A stretch of 64,000 nt of DNA from the NCBI GenBank assembly GCA_012960535.1, contig DUBB01000031.1, positions 134,606 to 198,605 on the forward strand, read 5' to 3'. The DNA comes from Gammaproteobacteria bacterium (GTDB lineage: Bacteria; Pseudomonadota; Gammaproteobacteria; Pseudomonadales; Azotimanducaceae). The position numbers were made by a program, and so were the translations under genes. Numbering within the stretch: position 1 is the first letter of the stretch; each line of letters opens with the position of its first letter. Below, one piece after another: positions 1 to 9,044 of this stretch. Below the pieces are notes generated by a model. That model did not search any database. It saw only the letters and a list, made by a program, of their open reading frames with translations, and was not told the origin of the DNA.

Positions 1-1
1 C

Positions 2-154
2 ATGATCACCGCGTCGCAAGCCCTGGGACCACATCAGTTGGGCCAGTTGATTAGACCTGTCATCAAGGGCCTGGTAGGTTACTACTTCACCCGTTTCCGA
101 ATGAATGATGGCCGGTTTATCCGGGCAGATCTTTGACCAATGTCCTGGGTACAT
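2..154 (-). CDS. AMP-dependent acyl-CoA synthetase, N-terminal fragment (cut by window edge)
   Basis: The minus strand opens at an ATG (152-154) and stays open to the window edge for 51 codons. The residues begin MYPGHWSKICPDKPAII and continue with an ETGEVVTYQALDDRSNQLA segment. This is the usual start of the ANL acyl-CoA ligase superfamily, where a short 'GHWA..TPDKPAV' leader precedes the 'TYxxLDxRSNRLA' helix. Those enzymes activate carboxylic acids with ATP and CoA. The catalytic AMP-binding loop lies outside the window, so the substrate cannot be judged. Confidence 0.75.
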   Translation of the reverse strand, partial: MYPGHWSKICPDKPAIIHSETGEVVTYQALDDRSNQLAQLMWSQGLRRGDH

Positions 155-426
155 AATAAAACTCGTTTCTCTGGATTAAGATAACAACATACCTCTTTCA
201 GTTTCATTGATCAAAATATCTCACCCTGGAGTGGCAAGTGGTCTCGCAGTCACATCGACTATGCTATCAGGAAGCCATTGAAGTCCTACTGGCTTATCCA
301 ATCGTTACCCCTGACCAGCCATGTTAGTATCACTATCATCAATATCGAGAACAATTGCAGCGAACAAGTATCGATAGACTATGTAGACAGAGTGCCGAAG
401 ATACCCATGCTGACAAGGTTAAGCCG

Positions 427-2001
427 ATGCTAAATCGCTCAATCCTTTCGCGAATTCCCGGGCTGCGATTGACACTTGTTCTGACAATCATTGAGGTAAT
501 TTTGAGTAAGAATCTGAGACCAAATGTAATACACCGCTTTGCCCTTTCGGTCACACCGGCAGGTCAACGACTATGCCATCTGTCCTTGATAATAGCGTTC
601 AGTGGTGTGCTCATCAGCCCCATCACATGGGCCGACTGGCGTGCAGCCAATCAAAACATTATTCACAAGGGCGTTCAGGCAGTACTGATGTGTAATGGTC
701 TGTTCACCTCCCATCGCAATCTGGCGCAAGTGTTTGACCAGGAACTGGCCTACCTGGCAGCACCGCGTTTTGAGCCTCCCCTGGGTCATGCGGGCGCTGG
801 TCCCTACAGCATCAACCACCAACTGAAATCGGTCACCGTTGGCACCAATGCGCCTGCTACGTCAGTCAGCGCGGTATTTTCAGACGGCTTTGGCTGTATC
901 GTGCTACCGCCCGGGGTGTTGCCTACCATTGAGGTCAAGAATAATCTGCCCCGACATCCAATGGCTGACAAACCACTTGAAGTCAGTCATCGTCCCTGGC
1001 CAGAGGGTGATCTGACCACACCTTCAATGCCTGACCAAGTGGATAATACTGCACTTGCCCGGGCAGCTAACTGGTCTTTTCAGCGTCCCAGCGCTGAGCA
1101 GGTCACCATCAGCCTACTGGTGGTTTACCAGGGCCAGCTGATCCTTGAGCAGTATGCCGAAGGTTTTGATCAAACCACTCGAACCCGAACCTGGTCCACC
1201 GCTAAAAGCATTGCGGTCACCCTACTGGGTATGATGGTGGATGCAGGTGAACTAACCCTGGATAGCCCGCTGGCCGTTGATTGGCTGCCTGAGATTGACG
1301 CCCCTGAGCTAGACCCTCGAAACAAAATCAGTCTGCGCCATGTATTGAATATGTCCAGCGGACTCGACCCAGTAGACAGCCTGGGGCAGGAATATATCTC
1401 GGGTAGCGGTCTGGGCTACTGGGCTGGAGACAGCACAGCGGAAGGCGCACGTCGACGTGGTCTGGTGCGACAACCCGGCAGCTACTGGGATTACGAGAAT
1501 TACGACACGCTGCTGGCTATCTACGCGTTCAGGAAATTGCTGGGCAGCAACGAAAACTACTGGTCTTTTCCAAGACACAGGCTGCTGGACCCTCTGGGCA
1601 TGGCCAGTACCCTGTTAAGCGTCGACCGTTTCGGCGACTTTGTACTGAGTAGCCAGGTGTATACCAATGCTCGAGATTTAGCGCGATTCGGTCTTCTCTA
1701 TCTGAATAATGGCGTCTGGTCCGGTCAACGTCTTATTTCAGAAGCCTGGATTGATTTTGTAAGAAGCCCGGCACCAGCGGCCACGAATCGAGGCGGTCGT
1801 TACGGTGGCCATTGGTGGCTCGTGCCGAAATCGCGCACCGATGTCCCAAAAGATGCTTATGCCACCGCTGGGAACCGAGGCCAGTTTGTGATCGTTGTGC
1901 CGTCTGAAGATCTGGTCATTGTCCGCCGTGGCCTAGATTATGGTAGACAGGGCTTCGATAAATGGGATCTTTTAAGAGAAGTGCTCAAAGCTTTTCCATA
2001 G
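427..2001 (+). CDS. Exported beta-lactamase-family serine hydrolase (class C / esterase-like)
   Basis: A serine hydrolase of the beta-lactamase/penicillin-binding-protein fold. The nucleophile motif SxxK appears as STAK in TWSTAKSIAVTL, about residue 260, and the YxN-type motif as WDYENYD. HWWLVP near the C terminus is typical of the 6-aminohexanoate-dimer hydrolase/EstB-like subgroup. A hydrophobic stretch ending ITWA|DW (around nt 570-640) looks like a signal peptide, so a periplasmic location is inferred. The start is uncertain. In-frame candidates are TTG 355, ATG 427 (weak AAGG upstream) and TTG 502 (GAGG five bases upstream, giving the most conventional signal peptide). About 100 residues separate the signal peptide from the catalytic domain and have no recognised motif. 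The substrate could be an ester, amide or beta-lactam. Confidence 0.82.
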   Translation: MLNRSILSRIPGLRLTLVLTIIEVILSKNLRPNVIHRFALSVTPAGQRLCHLSLIIAFSGVLISPITWADWRAANQNIIHKGVQAVLMCNGLFTSHRNLAQVFDQELAYLAAPRFEPPLGHAGAGPYSINHQLKSVTVGTNAPATSVSAVFSDGFGCIVLPPGVLPTIEVKNNLPRHPMADKPLEVSHRPWPEGDLTTPSMPDQVDNTALARAANWSFQRPSAEQVTISLLVVYQGQLILEQYAEGFDQTTRTRTWSTAKSIAVTLLGMMVDAGELTLDSPLAVDWLPEIDAPELDPRNKISLRHVLNMSSGLDPVDSLGQEYISGSGLGYWAGDSTAEGARRRGLVRQPGSYWDYENYDTLLAIYAFRKLLGSNENYWSFPRHRLLDPLGMASTLLSVDRFGDFVLSSQVYTNARDLARFGLLYLNNGVWSGQRLISEAWIDFVRSPAPAATNRGGRYGGHWWLVPKSRTDVPKDAYATAGNRGQFVIVVPSEDLVIVRRGLDYGRQGFDKWDLLREVLKAFP

Positions 2002-2070
2002 ATCCACACCGGTCTCGAGAAGATAGAGAAGCATGAATGCATGATTAAAGCGGGGCAGAGGCCTTTCGGG

Positions 2071-3234
2071 TCATTTCCGATCTCTTTCAAACAGAACGTC
2101 GCGGCTTATCTGATCAATACTTGTTAGGCCCATCATGGCCATATCGCGGACAATTTCGGACTTTAGAAGCTGGACAACTCGGCTCACACCCGCTTCGCCT
2201 CCAGCAGCCAAACCATAAAGATAGGGCCTCCCGATAGCAACCGCCTTCGCCCCTAACGCCAAAGCAGTGATGATATCCGTACCACGCCTGAAACCGCTAT
2301 CGATAAACACCTCTAGACGATCGCCCACAGCATCGACGATGGCCGGCAACAGTTCAATAGATGACGGTAATCGATCCAGTTGACGCCCACCATGATTGGA
2401 GACAACAATACCGGTTGCACCAATTTCAGCTGCTCGGATTGCATCTTGGGGTCTGGTAATGCCTTTAATAACAAATGGGCCATTCCATTCTGCTATAAGA
2501 CGAGCCGCATTATCCCATGTGAAAGATCGATCCAACTGACTCGCAAACCATTCCGCAACCGATCCAAAATCATTTTTCGTCGCTTCGTCCAGAGCACTTT
2601 CAACATTTGGAAATGTCCACGCTGGGGTGGTCATATAATCAATTGCCCATTTCGGTCGGGTGCCAACTTGCCAGACCGTACGAGGCGTAACCTTAGGCGG
2701 AATCGATAACTGATTGCGGAGATCTCGTTCGCGATTACCCGCCACGACGGTATCAACCGTTAGGTACATCGCTTGATAACCAGCGGCCTTAGTGCGTTGG
2801 ACAAATTCGCTGTTCAACCCAGGGTCCTTAAAGACGTACACCTGGAAAAATCGAGGACCCCGTGCCACCGCTGCGACTTCTTCAATACTACTCATTGCAG
2901 AAGCAGCGATTCCATACAACACATTTTCATCCGCGGCTGCGCGTGCTACGGCAACTTCGCCTTCCGGATGAAAGAATCTCGATGCACCCGTTGATGACAA
3001 AATGAATGGCGCAGCTGTCTTCATACCCAGTATAGTCGTGCTGGTGTCTATATTACTGACGTCCTTGAGCACTTCAGTGAGAAGACCATATTTTGCAAAT
3101 ACTTCCCGGTTGTTGTGCAGCACCCATTCATCGTCAGCCCCGCCACTCAGATAATCAAATATAAATTTTGGCAGTTTTGATTGCGCCAGCTGACGCATCT
3201 CATCGATGTTGAATACTCTATTTAGCACAGCCAT
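2071..3234 (-). CDS. FMN-dependent alpha-hydroxy-acid oxidase/dehydrogenase (LldD/glycolate oxidase family)
   Basis: A 387-residue TIM-barrel flavoenzyme of the L-lactate dehydrogenase / glycolate oxidase / mandelate dehydrogenase family. These oxidise (S)-2-hydroxy acids to 2-oxo acids using FMN. Visible family residues are Tyr28 in DYLSGGADDE, the QVY segment at 131-133, Asp161 in the TVD motif, Lys257 in FVIKGI, the catalytic His281 in SNHGGRQLD, and the phosphate-binding DSGFRRG and AIGRPYLYG loops. Length is normal and all catalytic positions appear intact. I chose the ATG at 3234, preceded by GGAG; an upstream TTG at 3267 would add 11 poorly conserved residues. It is transcribed alone, divergently from the crotonase. 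The substrate is unknown. Confidence 0.9.
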   Translation of the reverse strand: MAVLNRVFNIDEMRQLAQSKLPKFIFDYLSGGADDEWVLHNNREVFAKYGLLTEVLKDVSNIDTSTTILGMKTAAPFILSSTGASRFFHPEGEVAVARAAADENVLYGIAASAMSSIEEVAAVARGPRFFQVYVFKDPGLNSEFVQRTKAAGYQAMYLTVDTVVAGNRERDLRNQLSIPPKVTPRTVWQVGTRPKWAIDYMTTPAWTFPNVESALDEATKNDFGSVAEWFASQLDRSFTWDNAARLIAEWNGPFVIKGITRPQDAIRAAEIGATGIVVSNHGGRQLDRLPSSIELLPAIVDAVGDRLEVFIDSGFRRGTDIITALALGAKAVAIGRPYLYGLAAGGEAGVSRVVQLLKSEIVRDMAMMGLTSIDQISRDVLFERDRK

Positions 3235-3415
3235 ATCACTTTTACTCCAGGTGCTGAATTCAAACAATAACTAAGACTCAGGCGTCTGTCCTGTCATTAG
3301 CTGCATTCAATAATTCCCAATGGCGTACTCCCGGACCGATCCGGTGCCTGAATGAACCTTGTTTTCTAGTAAAATGACTGCTGAGATAGGCTCTAACCGC
3401 AAACGAGGAATAGAA

Positions 3416-4210
3416 ATGGACTTTACCAAATACGAAACCTTAAAATTCACGCGCAACGACAGGGTACTAACCGTTGCGCTGGACGGGGTAGGTCCAGTGA
3501 ATGGTGTAAATGAACAGATGCACATCGAACTCGGTCGAGTGTTCCATGATCTGAATAACGATCTTGATAGCGACGTCATCGTGCTAACCGGCAGGGACAG
3601 AGCATTTTGCGCCGGTGCCGACATGCGATTTTTCGATGAAATGGTAGAAGACCCCCGAAAATTTCGAGGCATTTTACCGGATGCAAGACGCATTATAAAT
3701 GGCATTCTTGAACTCGAAAAACCATTGGTGTGTCGAATGAACGGCGCGGCTGCAGGCTTTGGCGCATCCATAGCCTTGCTCAGCGATATCATCATCGCAG
3801 ATGAGAAGGCCAAAATTGGCGACCCGCACGTCAAGGCTGGCCTCGTTGCGGGTGATGGTGGCGCGATCATCTGGCCACAGCTAATTGGCTATGCACGGGC
3901 AAAAGAGTTCCTCTTAACTGGCAGGCTAATGACCGCCACTGAGGCCGTGCAGATGGGATTGATTAACTATGCTGTACCCGGGGATCAGCTTGATGCAAAA
4001 GTCGATGAAATCGTGCAGGAATTATTGTCGAGCCCTCGATGGGCAGTGCGATACACCAAAACCGCGATCAACATACCTTTGCGCGACCTAGCCACTAAGA
4101 TAACAGACGCCGCTGTCGCATATGAGATGTACACTAATTTACTGGATGATCGCAAAGAGGCCGTTGCCGCGTTTAAAGAAAAACGCAAGCCAGATCTTAC
4201 CGGCGAATAA
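3416..4210 (+). CDS. Enoyl-CoA hydratase/isomerase family (crotonase) protein
   Basis: A 264-residue crotonase-fold protein acting on acyl-CoA thioesters. The oxyanion-hole segments AFCAGADM (about 63-70) and NGAAAGFGAS (about 109-118) are present. At the position of the first catalytic Glu of classical hydratases (PE in 'GxPE') this protein has GDPHVKAGLVAGDGG, a His. The second Glu, in the AKEFLLTG helix, is kept. That DPHV..GDGG pattern marks a distinct crotonase subgroup, so hydratase activity should not be assumed; isomerase or hydrolase activity is possible. The start at ATG 3416 is supported by GAGGA upstream. It is a single gene followed by a 160-bp gap. Confidence 0.88.
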   Translation: MDFTKYETLKFTRNDRVLTVALDGVGPVNGVNEQMHIELGRVFHDLNNDLDSDVIVLTGRDRAFCAGADMRFFDEMVEDPRKFRGILPDARRIINGILELEKPLVCRMNGAAAGFGASIALLSDIIIADEKAKIGDPHVKAGLVAGDGGAIIWPQLIGYARAKEFLLTGRLMTATEAVQMGLINYAVPGDQLDAKVDEIVQELLSSPRWAVRYTKTAINIPLRDLATKITDAAVAYEMYTNLLDDRKEAVAAFKEKRKPDLTGE

Positions 4211-4372
4211 ACCGGTAATACCTGATCATTCTCCATGCTTCCATATTAGCTGGAGGTTTAAGTGTTAGTTATACATAAACTGTTGTTTTATATGGTTATA
4301 AAATTCTGTTCCATTTAACAGGTAATGAAGGTTATCATTCTTTGAACTAACCAAATTCAGCGAGCCAATATC

Positions 4373-5413
4373 ATGGGCATCATTGGAGAGCACTCAAAAC
4401 AATCGACTCTCGGTAATGTAGCCACTGTATTGTACGAAGTTTTAGAGAATGCCGGGGTCAATGCCGATAAGGTATTTGAGCAAGTTGGCTTGCGGGCAGG
4501 ACGTGTTAACAATCTCGACAGCAGGCTCACCTTCGCAGAATTAGAAGCTCTGCTAATCGCCTCAATAAAAGCGACGAATGATGAAACCCTGGGGCTCCAC
4601 TTTGGCGAGCTCGTGCATCCTACCACCTTCCATGCCCTGGGCATTGCCCTACTGTCAAGTTCAAACATCAGGTCTTTCTGTAACCGGCTGGAGCGTTACT
4701 ACACCTTCATCACATCCAACGAAACCATTAACCTTGTTGAAGATAACGGCGGTTTGCAATTACAGTTGATCCCAAAACTCAACGTCGAACGATCAGTGGT
4801 GTATCCCTACCTGGTCCAAGGTTCATTCTCGACATACGTGCAGTGGTTGCGCTCGATGTATCGGCGAGACTATGCACCTGAAAGAGTCTGCTTTACCTTT
4901 GACAGGCCACCAAAAAATACACATGCCTTTCGTACGCACTTCGGTATCGAGTGCGAATTCAATAGCCCCATCGATATGTTATACATCAACCAAAAAGATT
5001 TAGCCGTGCCACTCCCAGCTGCGAATGCAGAACTCGCACGCATGCACGATGAAGTCGTCGTAAAGTTCCTGGCTAAGATGAACGAAAGAGATATAAGAAG
5101 AAGAGTCCATGCGCAGATTATTCAACTACTGCCTTCAGGAAACTGCGACAAGCCAACCATTGCCCGGTCACTCAATATGAGCGTTCGAACCCTACACAAT
5201 CGACTCACCCAAGAAAATACGAGCTATCAAGATATCCTTGTACAAACCCGGCACGAACTGGCAGAACAATACATGGAGCAAAAAAATCTTTCTGTAAGTG
5301 AGATCGCCTACACCTTAGGGTTCTCAGATTGCAGTAACTTCTCCAGGGCTTTTCAGCGCTGGACCGGTTGTTCTCCGACTAGATACCGAGAGTTGTTAAC
5401 GTTACGCGATTAG
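4373..5413 (+). CDS. AraC-family transcriptional regulator (Arabinose_bd-type N terminus)
   Basis: A 346-residue regulator with the two-domain layout of the OruR/ArgR-like AraC group. An N-terminal ligand-sensing domain (about 1-200, including the ETLGLHFGELVHPTTFHALG block) precedes a C-terminal pair of helix-turn-helices (about 250-340). The second helix-turn-helix carries the family signature IAYTLGFSDCSNFSRAFQRW..SP..YR. Proteins of this class often control catabolic genes. The neighbouring crotonase upstream and molybdoenzyme convergent downstream are candidate targets, but no operator was identified. The start ATG is taken as 4373; no strong Shine-Dalgarno is visible. Confidence 0.9.
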   Translation: MGIIGEHSKQSTLGNVATVLYEVLENAGVNADKVFEQVGLRAGRVNNLDSRLTFAELEALLIASIKATNDETLGLHFGELVHPTTFHALGIALLSSSNIRSFCNRLERYYTFITSNETINLVEDNGGLQLQLIPKLNVERSVVYPYLVQGSFSTYVQWLRSMYRRDYAPERVCFTFDRPPKNTHAFRTHFGIECEFNSPIDMLYINQKDLAVPLPAANAELARMHDEVVVKFLAKMNERDIRRRVHAQIIQLLPSGNCDKPTIARSLNMSVRTLHNRLTQENTSYQDILVQTRHELAEQYMEQKNLSVSEIAYTLGFSDCSNFSRAFQRWTGCSPTRYRELLTLRD

Positions 5414-5437
5414 CAGCTGTGACCTAACTGGTCTTGT

Positions 5438-7741
5438 TTATTGAAGTTCTGGCGGCATTCGTACCGTAACCGGCGGACTGCCATCGGTATATCGCTCGAT
5501 TTCAACCAGACAGCTGTGGGCCGTTGTCCCTTGCCCTAAACTCGAGGAGCCTATATCTCGAGTCAGCACATTGGGATTACCGTGCACTTCAAGACCGTCT
5601 GGACCAGACGGGTCGTACCAGGCACCAGTGGGTAATTCCACGACGCCTGTTCTGATACCGATACTGGTTCTAACAATCGCAAGACAGGCACCTCGATCAT
5701 TATAAATTCGTACCAGGTCACCCGCTTCAAGACCTCTGGACAGTGCATCTTTCGGATGCATGCATACCTGCTCACGGCCAGCCACTTTAGTTGCCATACT
5801 TGCCGGGCCATGATCATATTGCGAGTGCAGCCTGCCCCTAGGTTGATTGGAAATTAAGTGCAATGGAAAGGTGTCGCTACGCGGCGACCCTAGCATCTCC
5901 GTTTTATCGTACCAGGCGGGATGGCCCAGGCAGTCGAGATAATCGAATTTAGCAATCGTTCTAGAAAAGATTTCAATTTTTCCAGAGGGCGTTGCCAAAG
6001 GAAAGGCTTTTGGGTCACGACGGAAACGCTCCAGCCGAAACTCGCACTCTGGGACTTGTTCGGTTACAGAAAACTGCTCGCCTGACCAAAACTCATCAAA
6101 AGATGGCAATAGAACGTCTTTTTGTTTAGCCGATGAACGCAATTGTTGGTACAAGGCCTGCAACCAATCACGCACACTGCGGCCCTCAGTAAACTTGTGC
6201 TTGACGCCCAATCTTTCAGCAAGGCTTGCAAAAACCTGGTAATCGTCACGCGCTTCACCAAAGGGCTGCACCACCTGCCGCATAGGCGTGAGATGACAGT
6301 CATAGGGTGTAATTCCCAGATCTTCACGCTCCAACGGGACTGTCACAGGAAATACAATGTCGGCACGCCTCGCCGTGGCAGTCCAAAAAGGTTCATTTAC
6401 GATAATTGAAGCAGGAACGAACCAAGCGCGTGTGAGGCGATTGAGATCCTGGTGGTGATGATATGGATTGCCACCGGCCCAATAAATCAGGTCAATCTTG
6501 GGCGGTGTAACGACTTCACCATTGAATGCAAACGGTACGCCTGGCGCCAACAGAACATCTGCGATTCTTGCTACGGGAATGTAACTGTTTATGGGTCGCT
6601 TTCCCTGCGGCAATGCCGCAATTGGAAAGTTGGGTAACTTACGTCCGGCAAACCCTATGTTATGAATGGAACCATAGCCGTAGCTTACACCCTTGCCAGG
6701 CAAACCATGAGTCCCCAACAAAGCAGCCAGCACCGTAACCAACCAATAGGTTTGTTCGCCATGTTCGCTGCGCTGAAGCGACCAGCTGATACCGATCATG
6801 GGCAATTCAACCGCCATACGGCGGGCCAACTGACGAATATGCCCCGCGGGAATCTGGCAAATACGCGCAGCCCATTCACAGTCTTTGGCCAGGCCATCAG
6901 TTTGACCTGTGAGGTAGGGTAGAAACTCATCAAGGCCCACCGTGTATTGATCAACGAACGCATGATCGTATAAATCTTCGTCGACCAGCGTATGTGCCAA
7001 TGCCAGCATCAGCGCCGCATCACTACATGGTTTTATAGGCCACCACTGACTATCCAGGAAGGCCGGGAGATCCTCCTTGATCGGGCTGATATTGACGAAT
7101 TGGATGCCGCTATCTGCAAGTGCGCGCAGTCGATTCTCAGCATCATGACCACCAAGGCCGCCAGACATCACCTGCGTGTTTTTCAAAGCCAAACCACCAA
7201 AACATACTACCAGTTTGGTGTTTCTTACCATGTCTTCAAGCGTTGGTGCCTGAAACATCACCTCGTAAAAATCCATACCCAGAACATGGGGCACGATGAC
7301 TTCACCGGCACCCGCCGAATAACTATATAGGGAACGCGTGTAACCACCGATAGCGTTCAAGAAGCGATGAATCTGACTCTGTGCGTGATGGAAGCGACCG
7401 GCACTCGACCACCCGTAAGACCCACCGTATATTGAGGCATTTCCCGATCCTTGTTGAACCCGCTGCAACGCATTAGCGGCCAGGTCCAATGCGCTATCCC
7501 AAGATACCTCGATAAAAGGCTCCTGGCCCCGTAACTCACCACTATGCTTAAGTGGATTATCCAAATAACTGCGTCGTACTGCCGGGCGTTTCACTCGAAC
7601 GTTTGCATCTTGAGCTGCAAGCAAATTCTCAGCAAGAGGCGTAGGGTTAGTATCAATTGGATATCGCTCAATTCCCGCGATGCGGCCGGAATTCGTGCGA
7701 ATCTTATAGTTACCCCAATGGGTAGAAGTCGGAATCAACAT
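5438..7741 (-). CDS. Molybdopterin S-/N-oxide reductase (BisC/TorA/DMSO reductase type)
   Basis: A 767-residue bis-MGD molybdoenzyme of the DMSO reductase family. The N terminus has the TSTHWGNYKI...V.GIERY fold entry. It lacks the CxxCxxxC [4Fe-4S] motif of formate dehydrogenases, as BisC and TorA do. YGGSYGWSSAGRFHHA supplies the Mo-ligand serine (about Ser113), and NYSAGAGE-like residues (SYSAGAGEVIVPHVLG) follow. Closest by motif are biotin sulfoxide reductases and related S/N-oxide reductases. There is no twin-arginine signal, so a cytoplasmic enzyme is inferred, as for BisC. No membrane anchor or cytochrome partner lies alongside. The reducible substrate (biotin sulfoxide, methionine sulfoxide, TMAO or another) cannot be told from sequence. 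Confidence 0.88.
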   Translation of the reverse strand: MLIPTSTHWGNYKIRTNSGRIAGIERYPIDTNPTPLAENLLAAQDANVRVKRPAVRRSYLDNPLKHSGELRGQEPFIEVSWDSALDLAANALQRVQQGSGNASIYGGSYGWSSAGRFHHAQSQIHRFLNAIGGYTRSLYSYSAGAGEVIVPHVLGMDFYEVMFQAPTLEDMVRNTKLVVCFGGLALKNTQVMSGGLGGHDAENRLRALADSGIQFVNISPIKEDLPAFLDSQWWPIKPCSDAALMLALAHTLVDEDLYDHAFVDQYTVGLDEFLPYLTGQTDGLAKDCEWAARICQIPAGHIRQLARRMAVELPMIGISWSLQRSEHGEQTYWLVTVLAALLGTHGLPGKGVSYGYGSIHNIGFAGRKLPNFPIAALPQGKRPINSYIPVARIADVLLAPGVPFAFNGEVVTPPKIDLIYWAGGNPYHHHQDLNRLTRAWFVPASIIVNEPFWTATARRADIVFPVTVPLEREDLGITPYDCHLTPMRQVVQPFGEARDDYQVFASLAERLGVKHKFTEGRSVRDWLQALYQQLRSSAKQKDVLLPSFDEFWSGEQFSVTEQVPECEFRLERFRRDPKAFPLATPSGKIEIFSRTIAKFDYLDCLGHPAWYDKTEMLGSPRSDTFPLHLISNQPRGRLHSQYDHGPASMATKVAGREQVCMHPKDALSRGLEAGDLVRIYNDRGACLAIVRTSIGIRTGVVELPTGAWYDPSGPDGLEVHGNPNVLTRDIGSSSLGQGTTAHSCLVEIERYTDGSPPVTVRMPPELQ

Positions 7742-7890
7742 AACCTGCCAATTTACTCCATTCAGTAGTTAATCAGGCGTCACCTGCCGTTTCAGCCTCT
7801 TTGGTTGCTCAAAATGACTGTGAATTCTTGGCAGCTTTGCTTGCACCTAGGTAATATTAACCAAAGACACACTGGGCAAGAAGCAACTCA

Positions 7891-9033
7891 ATGGATTTTT
7901 CAATCTCACAAGATGACCGTATCGCTGTGGATGCTTTTTCGCGTTATCTCGAAAAGGAGATCGCGCCGTTCCACGATCGACCAGAAGAATTTACGGACAA
8001 AGAGAATGTCCAGGCGGCACTTCTAGGACTACTCGACTACGGAATGGGCAACGGCCTGGTTGCAGAAAAATTCGGCGGCCTGGGACTATCTACAACCACC
8101 GTTGGTCTACTTTTCGAACAACTGGCTAAAACCGCGCCGGACTTATCAATTGTAGCTCTTATTCAGCTAGAAGCAGGACTGCTTCTAGCCTCTGGTAATG
8201 AATATCAACGCGAGCATTATCTAGCGCCAATACTAAACGCAGAAAAAATTGCTTGCATTGGAATTAGCGAACCGGGTGCGGGATCCAACATTGTGGAAAT
8301 TTCAACCCGTGCAACCAAGGTTGAAGGTGGCTACCGCATTAGTGGTGAAAAACAATGGATCTCTAACGGGCACTATTCAGATTTCATTATCTGCGTTGCC
8401 AGAGAAAATGACGATCCTCAAGCCGGCTTAGCCCTGATGATTGTCGACCGAGATGCAGGTTACACGACCAAGAACATTGCCAAGATGGCCCTCAACCGGC
8501 AATCAACTGCACAAGTTTTTTTCGATGATGTTTTCGTCCCGGACGAAAACGTTCTAGCGCCAGCAGGTGAAGGACTTCGTCGCCTAATGACTCTTCTAGA
8601 AGGTTCGCGACCTTTAGTCGGATTACTGGCTGTGGGTGTCGCCCAGGCCGCATTCGAACAGGCCGTTGCCTATGCACAGGAACGCTCTCAACATGGCAAA
8701 GTAATCGCCGCACATCAACTCATTCAGGCACGTGTCGCTGACATGGCTGTGGACATTGAGGCGGCCAGGCTTATGCTATACGCTGCTCTTGACAAAATCA
8801 CCCGTGGAGAACGCGCCGACCTGCAAAGCTCCATGGCGAAATATTTTGCAACAGAAGCCGCCCTACGTGTGGTTCGACATGCAATGGCAATTCATGGAGG
8901 CAACGGCGTAACTCGAGAATTTCCCATCGAAGAGCTTTATCGTATCGCGCCCATCCTGGCAGTCACCGAGGGTACAAGCGAGATGCAACAGCTGATTATT
9001 GGCCGCAGTCTACTGGGTCATTCCGCCTTTTAG
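7891..9033 (+). CDS. Acyl-CoA dehydrogenase
   Basis: A 380-residue FAD-dependent acyl-CoA dehydrogenase that introduces the alpha,beta double bond in CoA thioesters. The FAD/substrate-loop signature GISEPGAGSN, the EKQWISNG segment and the C-terminal TEGTSEMQQLIIGR are all present. The EGT glutamate occupies the classical catalytic-base position of short/medium-chain enzymes. It is the first gene of a tight operon: the next acyl-CoA dehydrogenase starts 11 bp downstream, followed by the amidohydrolase and the DadA-like gene. The start at ATG 7891 is supported by the conserved N-terminal MDFSISQDDR. Confidence 0.93.
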   Translation: MDFSISQDDRIAVDAFSRYLEKEIAPFHDRPEEFTDKENVQAALLGLLDYGMGNGLVAEKFGGLGLSTTTVGLLFEQLAKTAPDLSIVALIQLEAGLLLASGNEYQREHYLAPILNAEKIACIGISEPGAGSNIVEISTRATKVEGGYRISGEKQWISNGHYSDFIICVARENDDPQAGLALMIVDRDAGYTTKNIAKMALNRQSTAQVFFDDVFVPDENVLAPAGEGLRRLMTLLEGSRPLVGLLAVGVAQAAFEQAVAYAQERSQHGKVIAAHQLIQARVADMAVDIEAARLMLYAALDKITRGERADLQSSMAKYFATEAALRVVRHAMAIHGGNGVTREFPIEELYRIAPILAVTEGTSEMQQLIIGRSLLGHSAF

Positions 9034-9044
9034 GGTGTTCTACT

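Noticed and set aside
3307-3870. 187-codon minus-strand open frame overlapping the crotonase gene
   Set aside because: The crotonase frame carries conserved oxyanion-hole motifs; the antisense product is Ser/Pro-rich without motifs, as shadow frames usually are.
7799-7866. CTTTGGTT / AACCAAAG inverted repeat in the molybdoenzyme-dehydrogenase intergenic region
   Set aside because: Eight-base arms separated by more than 50 bases are within chance expectation and do not overlap a promoter I could identify.
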